Origin: DASQYE01 sp035940775
GTDB taxonomy: Bacteria; Acidobacteriota; Blastocatellia; Pyrinomonadales; Pyrinomonadaceae
DNA: 64,000 nucleotides
Assembly: GCA_035940775.1 (NCBI GenBank)
Contig: DASZEN010000003.1
Span: forward strand, 1-64,000
Direction of reading: 5' to 3'
Shown here: positions 7,707 through 16,939 of the stretch, piece after piece
Layout: every line of letters starts with the position of its first letter
Numbering within the stretch: the first letter of the stretch is position 1
Translations under genes and position numbers: made by a program
Notes under the pieces: model-generated
Seen by the model: only the letters and a program-made list of their open reading frames with translations
Database searches by the model: none
What the model was told of the DNA's origin: nothing

Positions 7707-9857
7707 TCAATCAACGCTCACGGACGCGCGCCGTGCGTCCGGCTCGTGGTCGTCCGTGACGCGCCGGATTTCAACGAGCGCGTCGTAAAAGGTCGCGCCG
7801 CCGCCGATGTCCGTGAGCGTTTGCGAGGTTAGCTGGTTGACGTTCGTGCCTCCGGGCGAGAGCTTGTTCCACCAGACGGATGGCGAAACGACGACGCCCG
7901 GACGCGCGCGCGTGGTGACGACCGCCCATAGCTCGCACGAGCCGCGCTCGTTGAAGGCGCGCACGCGGTCGCCGTCCTCGATCCGGCGCGCGGCGGCGTC
8001 CGTCGGGTGAATCTCTACGAACGGGCGCAGCTCCTGTCGCAACTGCTTGGGCAGATTCGCAAAGGTCGAATTGAGGAAGGCGTGGGCCGCTGGCGTTAAT
8101 AGCGCGAGCGGAAAGCGCCGGGCCAATTCCGGCGCGCTCGCCGTCGATTCGCTTGGCGCGATAAAATCCGGAACCTCGTCCATGCCGATCGCGCGCATCT
8201 GCGTGGAGACCAGCTCGCATTTACCAGAAGGCGTAGGGAAGTTCCCCTCTGCGAACGGCGCGAAGGTTTCCGGCACGTTCAGACGCATCCATCCGCGCTC
8301 GCGCACCGCTTCGAGCGTAATCCCACGCAGAGCCGGATGATCGGTCGCGAGCGCCTGGCGCGCGATCTCCTCATCGGAATCCTTAAAGCATTCTTCCTCG
8401 AAACCCATCAGCGCCGCGAGCCCACGGAAGACATCCGCGTTGGAGCGCGCCTCGTGGATGGGCTCTATGGCGCGTTCGTTGATGACCAGGTAAAGATGGC
8501 CGTAGGCTTTGTGAAGGTCGAAATGCTCCAACTGAGTAGTCGCGGGCAAAACTATGTCCGCGTAATCGCAGGTGTCTGTCATGAACTGTTCGTGTACGAC
8601 CGTGAACAGGTCTTCGCGCCGCAAGCCTTCGAGCACTCTTGATTGATCGGGCGCGACCGCCGCTGGATTCGAGTTGTAAACGTAGAGCGCGCGTACGGGC
8701 GGCCCCAGCGGTTTGGTCAACACGTCGCCGAGCGCCGACATATTGAGCATACGCGGTCGCGGCTCGGGCATCAGGTCAGGACGTTCGAGCGCGGCGTAGT
8801 TTAAGGGAAATGTTCCGCTCGTAGAGAGCAGGATGCCGCCCGCCGGGTCGCGCCACGCGCCCGTGACCGCTGGCAAACAGGTGAGCGTGCGCACGCTCAT
8901 GCCGCCGCCCTTGTGTCGCTGCAAGCCGTAATTGATGCGAATGACGGAGGGCTTCGCGGTCGCATACTCGCGCGCAAGATGTATGATCGCGTCCGCCTCA
9001 AGGCCGCAAATCCGGGCGACGCGCTCCGGCGTGTACTCCGCAGCCCGACGGCGCAGTTCATCAGCGCCCGTGCAGTAACGCTCCAGATAATCGCTATCCT
9101 CCAGGCCTTCGGCAAAGATGACGTGCATCAGCCCGAGCGCCAGGGCGGCGTCCGTGCCCGGAAGCAGAGCGATGTGCTCGTCGCACTGGTCGGCGGTGCG
9201 CGTGCGGCGCGGGTCGATACAAATGATGCGCGCACCCTTCTCGCGCGCCTCCAATATCTTCGGCCAGAGATGCACGTTGGCCGTAATCGTGTTCGTTCCC
9301 CAGAGCAGAATCAAACGGGCATCATTGAAACGCTCCGGGTCTGTACCGATGGTTGCTCCCATCGTCGCCCTGTACCCGGCAGTTCCGGCAGAGGCGCAGA
9401 TCGTGCGATCAAGCTGCGATGCACCCAGACGATGAAAGAAGCGCCTGTCCATGGATTGCGATTGAACCAACCCCATCGTCCCGCAATAGCTGTATGGCAG
9501 GATGGTCTGTGCGCCCTCGCTCGAATCCACGAGCGCCCTGAAACGCGCCGCGACCTCCGAGAGAGCTTCAGTCCAACTGATGGGCTCGAAGCGGCCCTCG
9601 CCTTTGGCCCCCGTGCGACGCAAGCACGTGCGTATGCGTTCGGGGCTATGCGTACGCTGTTCGTAGTTGGCGACCTTTGTACACAGGAATCCGCGCGTGA
9701 ACGGATGCGAGGGGTCGCCCGCAACTCGCAAGGCCGTGCGCCCGTCTTCCACCGTGACGAGCATCGCGCACGTATCCGGACAATCATGCGGGCACGCGGC
9801 TTTGACCACGCGAAGGTTACGATCCTGTTTTCCGCTGGAGTCAGTGATTAGAGTCAT
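7707..9857 (-). CDS. Molybdopterin-dependent oxidoreductase
   Basis: A 716-residue member of the prokaryotic molybdopterin (bis-MGD) oxidoreductase family. The N-terminus has a [4Fe-4S] motif with Cys22, Cys26, Cys30 and Cys59 (CPHDCPDTC then GFLC). It continues with molybdopterin-binding segments (LLWGTNTITANVHLWP, CIDPRRTRTADQCD) and ends with the molydopterin dinucleotide-binding domain (LLTPAAHAFLNSTFANLP). There is no Tat signal, so it is likely cytoplasmic. Substrate unknown; no electron-transfer subunit lies next to it. Thiosulfate, formate or acetylene-type relatives cannot be separated by eye. Confidence 0.88.
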   Translation of the reverse strand: MTLITDSSGKQDRNLRVVKAACPHDCPDTCAMLVTVEDGRTALRVAGDPSHPFTRGFLCTKVANYEQRTHSPERIRTCLRRTGAKGEGRFEPISWTEALSEVAARFRALVDSSEGAQTILPYSYCGTMGLVQSQSMDRRFFHRLGASQLDRTICASAGTAGYRATMGATIGTDPERFNDARLILLWGTNTITANVHLWPKILEAREKGARIICIDPRRTRTADQCDEHIALLPGTDAALALGLMHVIFAEGLEDSDYLERYCTGADELRRRAAEYTPERVARICGLEADAIIHLAREYATAKPSVIRINYGLQRHKGGGMSVRTLTCLPAVTGAWRDPAGGILLSTSGTFPLNYAALERPDLMPEPRPRMLNMSALGDVLTKPLGPPVRALYVYNSNPAAVAPDQSRVLEGLRREDLFTVVHEQFMTDTCDYADIVLPATTQLEHFDLHKAYGHLYLVINERAIEPIHEARSNADVFRGLAALMGFEEECFKDSDEEIARQALATDHPALRGITLEAVRERGWMRLNVPETFAPFAEGNFPTPSGKCELVSTQMRAIGMDEVPDFIAPSESTASAPELARRFPLALLTPAAHAFLNSTFANLPKQLRQELRPFVEIHPTDAAARRIEDGDRVRAFNERGSCELWAVVTTRARPGVVVSPSVWWNKLSPGGTNVNQLTSQTLTDIGGGATFYDALVEIRRVTDDHEPDARRASVSVD

Positions 9858-9992
9858 TTTCTGATACCGGGTCGCGTTTACGTTTTGGGTCGAATCGGGC
9901 GCGTATTCAGTTTAGCAGAAGAGTCATACCTGGCTTAAGGCTTCAGGGAACGATGCCAGCAGGAGTTGTCCGCAGCCGAAAACTAAAAGCGT

Positions 9993-10037
9993 AGAGAGGC
10001 GCTTTCGGAATCTTCAAGGTTCCGAAAGCGCCTCTCT
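9993..10037 (-). terminator. Hairpin terminator after bactofilin gene
   Basis: Arms 9993-10010 and 10020-10037 form a perfect 18-bp stem with a 9-nt loop. It lies 32 bp past the stop of the bactofilin gene and before the oxidoreductase gene. Only short T-runs follow on the minus strand, so efficiency is uncertain. Confidence 0.75.
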
Positions 10038-10069
10038 GCTTTCGATGCACGAATCGATGCCCTCTCTGT

Positions 10070-10774
10070 TTAGCTGGCGATCTCCGACATGCCTGAGAAA
10101 TCGCCGGGCGTGGTGGCGGCTGCTGCTGTGGCGCTCTCGGCGACGACCGGCACGCTCTCGGCAATCGCGCCGTTATCGCTCGGCTTCTCCTCCTCGCGCT
10201 GTTGTTTGGTATCGAGCGCGGTCTTGAGCTGGGCCATCCGGCAACTGCCTTCAAATACAGCGCCCTGCTCGATAACCAGCGAGGGCGTCTGAATATTGCC
10301 GTTGACCTTGGCGGCGCGGCCGAGTTCGAGTCGCTGGCTGGCAACTATGTCGCCGTTGACCGTTCCGTGAATGACGGCAACGGCCACCTGTATGTCCGCG
10401 TCCACCTGCCCATTGTTGCCCACGATGAGTGTTCCCGAATCGGAACTGACGCGGCCCGACAGATGACCGTCAACGCGCAGCATCGCTTTGAAGGTCGCCT
10501 CGCCCGTCAGCACCGTACCGTTGCCGACAAAGCCGCTCAGGGTTCCCTCTTTAATGTCGCGCGCCAGCGATTCGCTTTCGGTGACGGCGCGCGGCGAAGA
10601 CGAAGATGTTGAAGATGCGGAAGACGGCTCGGCCATCGGCCTGTAGGTCGGCGGCTCGGCCATCGGCTGGCTCTGGTAAGAGGGGGAAGCGTTGTATTGC
10701 GGCGTCGCCTTGCTGTCCATGGTGTTCTCGCTGTCTCCCTGATCTGGTTTCGGATTCTTTCCCATTCTAAGCAT
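10070..10774 (-). CDS. Bactofilin (polymer-forming cytoskeletal protein)
   Basis: A 234-residue bactofilin. The central 110 residues form the right-handed beta-helix with repeated glycine/hydrophobic rungs (GFVGNGTVLTGEATFKAMLR, GRVSSDSGTLIVG, GTVNGDIVASQRLELG). These proteins self-assemble into filaments at the membrane and organise cell-wall or surface structures. The flanks are low-complexity: a Pro/Ser/Gln-rich N-terminus and an Ala-rich C-terminus, as is usual. The start at 10774 has GGGAGG eight bases upstream; the frame extends further upstream to 10858 without such a site. Confidence 0.93.
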   Translation of the reverse strand: MLRMGKNPKPDQGDSENTMDSKATPQYNASPSYQSQPMAEPPTYRPMAEPSSASSTSSSSPRAVTESESLARDIKEGTLSGFVGNGTVLTGEATFKAMLRVDGHLSGRVSSDSGTLIVGNNGQVDADIQVAVAVIHGTVNGDIVASQRLELGRAAKVNGNIQTPSLVIEQGAVFEGSCRMAQLKTALDTKQQREEEKPSDNGAIAESVPVVAESATAAAATTPGDFSGMSEIAS

Positions 10775-11315
10775 TACTGAAACCTCCCGATGAATGTCTC
10801 TCTCTCTCGTACGGGTAAACTCACAGATGCGAGATGCGCCTTCGGACGGCGACCTCAAACCATAGGTGAGCGTGTGTGTCCGCTGAAGTTTTAGCTTTCG
10901 ATGCTGGTCGGAACTGTCCCTTGTTCCCCTGCGGGCAGATGCTTTTCAATCAAACCGCGTTTCATCATAGATAAACGGGTTGTACGTGTCCAGCATTTTT
11001 AAATCAGAGGGGTGAAGGAGCGGCGCGCCTTGAGCGCTGATTGATTAACACTGCTTCCTATATTTAGTAGCCGGACGAAGCTTTATGCACTAAATCATGC
11101 GCCCGCGCCCCGCCGTGCGAGCTAAAACGGGCGCGCCCCGAGGGAGAGGAAAATAATTGACGGGGCGGGGAATCGTGCCGCCCCGGACGGAGGTCTCGCG
11201 CGCCTTCGGGCCTTTTGTCTCCCCGCTGCCCCGGTTGTCAACCGGACACCAAACATGGCATCCTGACGCGTCGGGGAAAACCCTGCTTTAATCCGGGAAA
11301 GGCTTCAGGCCGAGA
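10775..11315. other. Noncoding divergent promoter region
   Basis: About 540 bp between the divergent bactofilin and ttcA genes. It is GC-rich near 11100-11250 with short G/C runs and palindromic GGGCGCGCCC. No convincing gene, tRNA or riboswitch is seen. It should contain promoters for both neighbours, but none can be assigned with confidence. Confidence 0.5.
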
Positions 11316-12176
11316 ATGTTTGTCGAGAGCAAGACGAAGACGCGATTGCTGCGCCGCATGGGCGAGGCGATCAAGGATTTCGGGATGATCGAGGACGGTG
11401 ACCGCGTGATGGTCTGCCTGTCGGGCGGCAAGGACAGTTATACTTTGCTTGACCTGCTGCTGGACGTGCGCGAGCGCGCGCCCGTGCGCTTCGATATACT
11501 GGCCGTAAACCTCGACCAGAAGCAGCCTGGCTTTCCCGAAAACGTCCTGCCGGAATACCTGCGCGGCCTGGGTGTTCCCTTCCGCATCGTCGAGCGCGAT
11601 ACCTATTCAATCGTCAAGCGCTTAGTCCCGGAGGGTAAGACCTATTGCGCCGTCTGCTCTCGTTTGCGGCGCGGCATTCTCTACAACATCGCGGTCGAGG
11701 AGGGTTGCACGAAGATCGCGCTCGGCCATCACGCGGACGACATCATCACGACGTTCCTGCTGAACCTGTTCTTCGTCGGCACGCTCAAGGCGATGCCGCC
11801 CATCCTGCGCTCGACGGACGGGCGCAACACAGTGATTCGTCCGCTGGCCTACTGTCGTGAATCTCTGATCGCGGAGTTTGCCGCGTCGAAAGGTTTCCCG
11901 ATCATCCCCTGCGATTTGTGCGGCTCGCAATCGAACCTGAAAAGAGCGCGCGTCAAGCGCCTGATTACGGAGCTGGAAAAAGAGATTCCCAACATACGTA
12001 GCTCTATGCTGACGGCGCTGACGAACACTGTGCCCTCGCACCTGCTCGATCCGAACCTCTTCGACTTCCGCCAGCTTGCGCCGGGCACGGGCGACCTCGA
12101 AGCGGAGCTTGACGCAGCCATCGGCCATACGGACGAAGACCTGTCGCAATTGCCCGCGCTCGTTTCGCTCGCCTGA
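11316..12176 (+). CDS. ttcA: tRNA-cytidine(32) 2-sulfurtransferase TtcA
   Basis: A 286-residue PP-loop ATPase that thiolates cytidine 32 in tRNA. The ATP loop SGGKDS is at 36-41. Two CxxC pairs, Cys111/Cys114 (CAVC) and Cys199/Cys202 (CDLC), are the TtcA signature for a [4Fe-4S] cluster. The GHHADDIITTFLLNLFF stretch and the NxxPSHLLDPNLFDF tail are also typical. Length is normal. The start ATG at 11316 has only a weak upstream ribosome site. A gene of unknown function follows after 17 bp, so they are probably cotranscribed. Confidence 0.92.
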   Translation: MFVESKTKTRLLRRMGEAIKDFGMIEDGDRVMVCLSGGKDSYTLLDLLLDVRERAPVRFDILAVNLDQKQPGFPENVLPEYLRGLGVPFRIVERDTYSIVKRLVPEGKTYCAVCSRLRRGILYNIAVEEGCTKIALGHHADDIITTFLLNLFFVGTLKAMPPILRSTDGRNTVIRPLAYCRESLIAEFAASKGFPIIPCDLCGSQSNLKRARVKRLITELEKEIPNIRSSMLTALTNTVPSHLLDPNLFDFRQLAPGTGDLEAELDAAIGHTDEDLSQLPALVSLA

Positions 12177-12193
12177 AAGGTCGGAGACAGGGA

Positions 12194-13087
12194 ATGGCGA
12201 CGGCTTCAAAAAAACGCGAGCTGGATTGGAGCGACTTTCCACCGGGCACAGTCACCGAATACACGCAACTGCTCTGCCTTGCCTGCATCTTCGACATCTT
12301 CACGGGCCAGTTGGGCCTCGCTCCGCGCACGGCATATTCTGAGATCAGGCGTTACTCGCCGACGGTCGAAGAGCTGACGGCGCGCTCTTCCCAGCGGCCC
12401 TACTTCTCAAGCGACGAGCGCAATCCGCGCTGTCCTTACTGCGACTCGGCGAAACGCTGGCACGCGCGCCTCGACACCCGCCGCATAGAGGGCGGAAAGG
12501 CGACGGACGCCGCCCGCCGCGCCCTGCTAAAATCGCTTCCCAAATCCGAAGAACAATTTCAGGTTACGGAGAAGAAGTCCACGCGTCGCGCCGTCTTTTT
12601 CGAGTGGCTCGACCGGGTAGGTCGCGCCCTGGATTTCGAGTCGGACTCGTGGTTGATCGAAGCGACGCGCGCCTTTCTGGAACGAACCGAGCCGAAGACG
12701 GATTGGGCCGAAGCGTTCGAGGGGGTGCGCGCGGTGCGCCGCTCGCACAGGCTTGAAGAGGGCTGGGAGCGCGACGGCGCGCGGCTCTTCCTGGCGCCCG
12801 CGCTCTACAATGACGTGCTGCTCGTGCAGTATCTGGTCAGTCGCTCGCACAAGCATGGCGGTCGTACCTTCGAGGGCCGCCTGACTCTCATGGAGTTGGT
12901 ACGCCGCATGCGGTACAGCGGCCACCTGGATGCGCAGGGCATCACCGAGCGCGATCAGTTCGAGGTGCTCGAAAAGCTGGTCGAACATCTGACGGGCGGC
13001 GACGGCGTCGTTAAGCTCTACTATGTCGTCGACCGCCGCGATTTTATGGAAAAGGTCAAGACCGTCTACGCGCGCTACGCGAGTTGA
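12194..13087 (+). CDS. Conserved-looking protein of unknown function
   Basis: A 297-residue soluble protein with no recognised family. It has a CLAC pair near residue 30 and a CPYC pair near residue 78 that could form one zinc site. The rest is rich in charged helices, with many Arg and Glu and no signal peptide or membrane segment. The start follows GGAGACAGGGA. It begins 17 bp after ttcA and is likely cotranscribed, which hints at a role near RNA modification, but this is inference from position only. Confidence 0.75.
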   Translation: MATASKKRELDWSDFPPGTVTEYTQLLCLACIFDIFTGQLGLAPRTAYSEIRRYSPTVEELTARSSQRPYFSSDERNPRCPYCDSAKRWHARLDTRRIEGGKATDAARRALLKSLPKSEEQFQVTEKKSTRRAVFFEWLDRVGRALDFESDSWLIEATRAFLERTEPKTDWAEAFEGVRAVRRSHRLEEGWERDGARLFLAPALYNDVLLVQYLVSRSHKHGGRTFEGRLTLMELVRRMRYSGHLDAQGITERDQFEVLEKLVEHLTGGDGVVKLYYVVDRRDFMEKVKTVYARYAS

Positions 13088-13213
13088 GCGCCTCGGCTTC
13101 ACAGAGAGGCGGGACGCGCGCCGCGCTCCTTTTTTAATCCGCACACTCTTTTTTTAATCCAACGGGCCGGGAACCGCTTCACTGCATACCACGCGCGCAA
13201 AGTAAGTGAACGG

Positions 13214-13720
13214 TTATCTCGTCACTGCTCGACCCGTAGGACGAGTCCCTTCAATCGTCGGAGGGACAAACATTTCGCCGGTCACAAGTCGCCCGTTGAT
13301 GGGCTCATTAGGGGGCACATCCACCCTCAAATCTATCCTGCTTCGCGTTCCCATGACGAAGGGCGGTTTCGTCTCTTCCAAAGCCGTGTAGAGTCCCAGT
13401 CCGGCGAGGAAACTCAAGACGGCCGAAAGCGCTGCGCGTGTGATGCGAGACAGCTTGCGTTTTAGGGCCCGCAGGCCGACAGGGCAGTTCTCCGTTAAGA
13501 TAGTACCGTCGGCGCGCCTATAGAATCTGACGCAGAGACGACCCTCCGCTGACGCGATGAGGGCTTCGGCTTCCCTCTTCGTCATCCCCGAAAGGTTATA
13601 GACGTTGAGCCTGCACTGGCCGCAAAAGCGCGCCCGTTCATTGCCGATCATCGCGTCCCAATCGGCGGGACACGCGGCGGCGACCGTCACATGATCCAGC
13701 GGGCTGGTGTATTTTGCCAT
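13214..13720 (-). CDS. Small Cys-containing membrane-anchored protein
   Basis: A 168-residue protein with Cys residues arranged as a zinc-binding or redox motif: FCGQCRLNVYNLSGMT at about 32-47, then LCVRFYRRADGTILTENCPVG at about 62-82. A hydrophobic helix (AALSAVLSFLAGLGLYTAL) follows, then a Pro-rich tail that should lie outside the membrane. This arrangement recurs in Acidobacteriota proteins of unknown function as I recall it. The ATG at 13720 has a GGAGAAG ribosome site. It may be a membrane sensor or scaffold, but its role is unknown. Confidence 0.75.
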   Translation of the reverse strand: MAKYTSPLDHVTVAAACPADWDAMIGNERARFCGQCRLNVYNLSGMTKREAEALIASAEGRLCVRFYRRADGTILTENCPVGLRALKRKLSRITRAALSAVLSFLAGLGLYTALEETKPPFVMGTRSRIDLRVDVPPNEPINGRLVTGEMFVPPTIEGTRPTGRAVTR

Positions 13721-13816
13721 CGGTATCTTCTCCGTTCAGGTCAGAGCCTTCGTTTTGGCCTGAACGAAGAGAGGTGAGACGGCTTGCGCGATTGGAGAAA
13801 AAAACGCGACCTCATC

Positions 13817-13835
13817 AGCCCCTTACGGGGCTTTT
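13817..13835 (-). terminator. Short hairpin at acetyltransferase gene end
   Basis: AGCCCC-TTAC-GGGGCT at 13817-13832 abuts the stop codon of the acetyltransferase gene. Reading plus, TTTT follows immediately; reading minus, the nearest T-run is about 14 bases further on. It may terminate the minus-strand operon from 20.7 kb, but orientation is unclear. Confidence 0.45.
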
Positions 13836-14420
13836 CTAGTCGGGAATGAGGTCTCTGGCCCGCTTTGATGACGCCAGGCCCAGGTCTTCGGCGACGAGCG
13901 AATGCATGACGGCGTTGACGGGCTGTCCGTGGAGCAGGAGCCGTTTTCGCAGGACGCCCTCCCGCATGGCCCCCGTTTTTTCCGCCACACGACGGCTGCC
14001 CGTATTCTCTACGGCGACGACGATCTCTATGCGGTGGAGTCCAAGCTCTTCAAAACCGAAGTGCGCCGTCAGACGAGCCGCCGCCGAGGCGATGCCGCGC
14101 CCCGTACAACCGGTTCTCACCCAGTAGCCCAGGTTGGCATAACCGTGTTCGCTTGAGAAATGATTCAACCCGACGCCGCCCAGGTAGCGGAGCGTTTGAG
14201 CGTCGAAGATGCCGAAGCTGTAGTCCTCGTGTTTGGCGCGCGCTTCGTCGCGCGACATGATGAAAGCACGGCTCTCTTCAATCGCGTAGTCGGCGTGACA
14301 CCAGGGCATCCACAGCGCCAACTCCTCGATTGATTCACGCACGGCATCATAGAGCGCCTGCGTGTCTTCGGCACGGTAGGGTCTCAGGAGTAATTGGCCG
14401 TCGGTGAGTTCCGTTTTCAT
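13836..14420 (-). CDS. GNAT acetyltransferase, RimJ/RimL-like
   Basis: A 194-residue GCN5-related N-acetyltransferase. It shows the RimJ/L start (ELTDGQLLLRPYRAEDTQALYDAV), the acetyl-CoA region near YWVRTGCTGRGIASAAARL and the conserved FEELGLHRIEIVVAVENTGSRRVAEKTGA block. It probably transfers acetyl from acetyl-CoA to a protein N-terminus or a small amine. The ATG at 14420 lacks a clear ribosome site. It lies 45 bp downstream of another GNAT gene of the same subfamily, so the two may be an old duplication. Confidence 0.88.
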   Translation of the reverse strand: MKTELTDGQLLLRPYRAEDTQALYDAVRESIEELALWMPWCHADYAIEESRAFIMSRDEARAKHEDYSFGIFDAQTLRYLGGVGLNHFSSEHGYANLGYWVRTGCTGRGIASAAARLTAHFGFEELGLHRIEIVVAVENTGSRRVAEKTGAMREGVLRKRLLLHGQPVNAVMHSLVAEDLGLASSKRARDLIPD

Positions 14421-14427
14421 CTGCCAA

Positions 14428-14450
14428 AGGGGGCGAGCCCCTCTTTTTTT
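14428..14450. terminator. Weak hairpin between the GNAT genes
   Basis: AGGGG at 14428-14432 and CCCCT at 14438-14442 form a 5-bp stem followed on the plus strand by CTTTTTTT. On the minus strand only TTT follows. It lies in the 45-bp gap between the two GNAT genes. The stem is short and the T-run favours the plus strand. Confidence 0.3.
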
Positions 14451-14465
14451 GCTCGAACGCTCCGG

Positions 14466-15059
14466 TCAGAGGTCTTCGGCTTTGAGTTTCGAGTTCGTCA
14501 GAGAGGTCAGGATGTGATCCTGCCAGCGCCCTTCGATCAACAGGTAGTCTCTGGCGTAGCCCTCGATGACGAATCCCAATCTACGCAGGAGTTTTCCGCT
14601 TCTCTCGTTGACCGGCACGTAGTTCGCCATGATGCGATGCAGGCGCAGATGATCGAACGCGTAACGGGTGGCGGCCTCAAGCGCTTCAAACATCAGCCCG
14701 CGCCCTTCAAAGCGGCGACCCAGACTGTAGCCGAGGTAACATGCCTGGAAAGGGCCGCGCACGAAGTTCGTAAAATTGCAGACGCCAATGACCACGCCAG
14801 CCGTCTCCGACGACTCGCGCTCGAACAAGACCAGTTTCATAGACTGATCGCGCTCGAACTCTGTGCGCGCCTGTGCGAGACGCTCGCGCCAGTAGGCTTG
14901 CGTGTAATACCCTGCGGGCGCAGGAGGCGACCACCGCGCCAGGTGCTCGCGGTTCTCTTCAAAGAAGGCGAGCAGGCGCGGCGCTGCTTCGGGCTGCGGC
15001 ATGGCCAGCAGTAGCCGCTCGGTCTCGATCCGAGGCAATGGGCGCGTTTCTTTCATCAT
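14466..15059 (-). CDS. GNAT acetyltransferase, RimJ/RimL-like
   Basis: A 197-residue N-acetyltransferase related to the neighbour at 13836. Typical segments are ETERLLLAMPQPEAAPRLLAFFEENREHL at the N-terminus, YLGYSLGRRFEGRGLMFEAL for CoA binding, and the block FDHLRLHRIMANYVPVNERSGKLLRRLGF. Two ATGs, at 15059 and 15056, can start it. It lies downstream of nadE with a 39-bp gap. The substrate cannot be deduced. Confidence 0.88.
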   Translation of the reverse strand: MMKETRPLPRIETERLLLAMPQPEAAPRLLAFFEENREHLARWSPPAPAGYYTQAYWRERLAQARTEFERDQSMKLVLFERESSETAGVVIGVCNFTNFVRGPFQACYLGYSLGRRFEGRGLMFEALEAATRYAFDHLRLHRIMANYVPVNERSGKLLRRLGFVIEGYARDYLLIEGRWQDHILTSLTNSKLKAEDL

Positions 15060-15098
15060 TCGAGCGTAGAGATTCTCGTCTGCGCGCGCGGCCGGGCA

Positions 15099-16814
15099 TC
15101 AATCGCGCGACGCGCTCCGCTGTTGGCCCTGATTCGCAGGCTCGGCCTGCGCCGCCGTTGCCGGAGGGTGACGACGGTAATGGTGTGTGACGGGGCGGCG
15201 GCGACCGATGCCTATGGCGTTGCGCGAGATGATGAGCGTGGGCGGCAGTTGCCTGCGCTTGAACTCGTTGGCGGGCGATTCGACGCGGTTCAGCAGCTCG
15301 TAAACCATAGAGGCGTCGTGGCCCGCTGCGATGATCTCTTCGGGCGTCGCCTTCTGCTCAAAGTAGAGTTGGAGGATCGGGTCGATTTTGTCATAGGGCG
15401 GCAAGGATTGATCGTCGAACTGTCCGGGCGCAAGCTCGGCGGACGGGCGTTTTTCAATGATCGAGCGCGGGATAATCTCGCTCTCGCGGTTGAAGTGGCG
15501 GGCTAGCTGATAGACTTCCGTCTTGAGCACGTCGCCGAGCACGGCCAACCCCCCGTTCGTGTCGCCGTAGAGCGTGCAGTAGCCCAGGGCCAACTCCGAC
15601 TTGTTGCCCGTCGAGAGCAGCAGCCGCCCCTCTTTGTTCGAGATCGTCATCAATATATTGCCGCGCAGGCGCGATTGCAGGTTTTCAGCCGCGAGCGATT
15701 CGCCGCCTCGCGTCGGATTGCTCAGCTCAAGCTCTTTGGTCAACGACTGGAACGCCCCCGTGATCGGGTGCTCGATGGTCTTCATGCCGAGGCGGCGGCC
15801 AAGCTCTACGGAATCGTCTATGCTTCCGCGCGAGGAGAAGGGCGACGGCATCATTACAGACAGCACGTTCTGCGAGCCCAGGGCTTCGCAGGCGAGCGCC
15901 GCCACCACCGCCGAGTCGATGCCGCCCGACAGGCCCAGGAGCGCCGTCGTAAAGCGGTTCTTGCGCGCGTAATCGCGAATGCCGAGGACGAGCGCGCTCC
16001 GCACCGTCTCGATGTCATTGCCGGGCAGGCAGTGTTCGTCGGCGACGCCGCAATCCAGATCGACGGTTCCGAAGAACTCCTCGAAGGGCGGCGCCTGCAT
16101 GATAATCTCGCCGCGACAGTCGGCGACGATCGAAGCGCCGTCGAAGATGATGCCGTCGTTTGCGCCGACGAGGTTGACGAAGACTATGGGTAGACCGGCG
16201 GCCTTCGCACGGTGCGCCACCATCGAGCAACGCTGGCCCATCTTGGCTTTATTGAAGGGCGAAGCGTTGATCGAGCAGAGCACGCTCGCTCCCAGCTCGA
16301 TCAGATCGTCGGCCGGGTCGTGCTGGTAGAGGCGCTCTTTCCAGTAGGTCTTATCATTCCAGAGGTCTTCGCAGACGGCGACGCCGAGGCTCGCCTCGCC
16401 GAGGCGAAAGAGATGGCGCTCGCGCGCGGGCTCGAAATACCTCGGATCATCGAACACGTCGTATTCCGGCAGAAGAGTCTTGTCGGCGTAGCCCAGCAGC
16501 TTGCGATTGCGAATCACCGCCGCCGAGTTGTAGAGCTTGCGGCCGGACGCCTGCCCGGTCGGCCTGACAGTTCCGACCACTGCCGTCAACCCTTCGGTCG
16601 CCGCGATGATCTTCTCCAACGGGTCAAGGGCCGAGCGCACCACGTCTCGATCCAGAAACCAGTCGAACGACATGTAGCCCTGAATCGCGACCTCCGGCAG
16701 CACGACCAGGTCGGAGGCATCCCTCTTCGCCTGCTCGATGGCGCGCAGGATACTGGCCGTGTTGCCCGCGTAATCGCCGTTCGTCGTATTTATCTGTCCG
16801 ATAGTGACTCGCAT
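15099..16814 (-). CDS. nadE: Glutamine-dependent NAD+ synthetase
   Basis: A 571-residue two-domain enzyme that makes NAD+ from deamido-NAD+, ATP and glutamine. The N-terminal nitrilase-like glutaminase shows the catalytic triad: Glu41 (LPEVAIQGY), Lys112 (YADKTLLPEYDVFDD) and Cys148 (GVAVCEDLW). The C-terminal synthetase shows the ATP PP-loop SGGIDS at 296-301 and the block LLSTGNKSELALGYCTLYGD. Length is normal for bacteria with this form. The last residues (PPATAAQAEPANQGQQRSASRD) are a low-complexity tail. It follows hyuB after a 125-bp gap. Confidence 0.95.
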   Translation of the reverse strand: MRVTIGQINTTNGDYAGNTASILRAIEQAKRDASDLVVLPEVAIQGYMSFDWFLDRDVVRSALDPLEKIIAATEGLTAVVGTVRPTGQASGRKLYNSAAVIRNRKLLGYADKTLLPEYDVFDDPRYFEPARERHLFRLGEASLGVAVCEDLWNDKTYWKERLYQHDPADDLIELGASVLCSINASPFNKAKMGQRCSMVAHRAKAAGLPIVFVNLVGANDGIIFDGASIVADCRGEIIMQAPPFEEFFGTVDLDCGVADEHCLPGNDIETVRSALVLGIRDYARKNRFTTALLGLSGGIDSAVVAALACEALGSQNVLSVMMPSPFSSRGSIDDSVELGRRLGMKTIEHPITGAFQSLTKELELSNPTRGGESLAAENLQSRLRGNILMTISNKEGRLLLSTGNKSELALGYCTLYGDTNGGLAVLGDVLKTEVYQLARHFNRESEIIPRSIIEKRPSAELAPGQFDDQSLPPYDKIDPILQLYFEQKATPEEIIAAGHDASMVYELLNRVESPANEFKRRQLPPTLIISRNAIGIGRRRPVTHHYRRHPPATAAQAEPANQGQQRSASRD

Positions 16815-16939
16815 GATAGGGTTAGAGCCTCGCTTCGGGAAAGATTCGCTTCTAAAGCTTCAAAGGTTGCAGCGCCTATTGTCCTACTTGAATGGGCCGC
16901 ACGTCCAGACCGTAAATCTTCGTCGTGTTAATCGGATAT

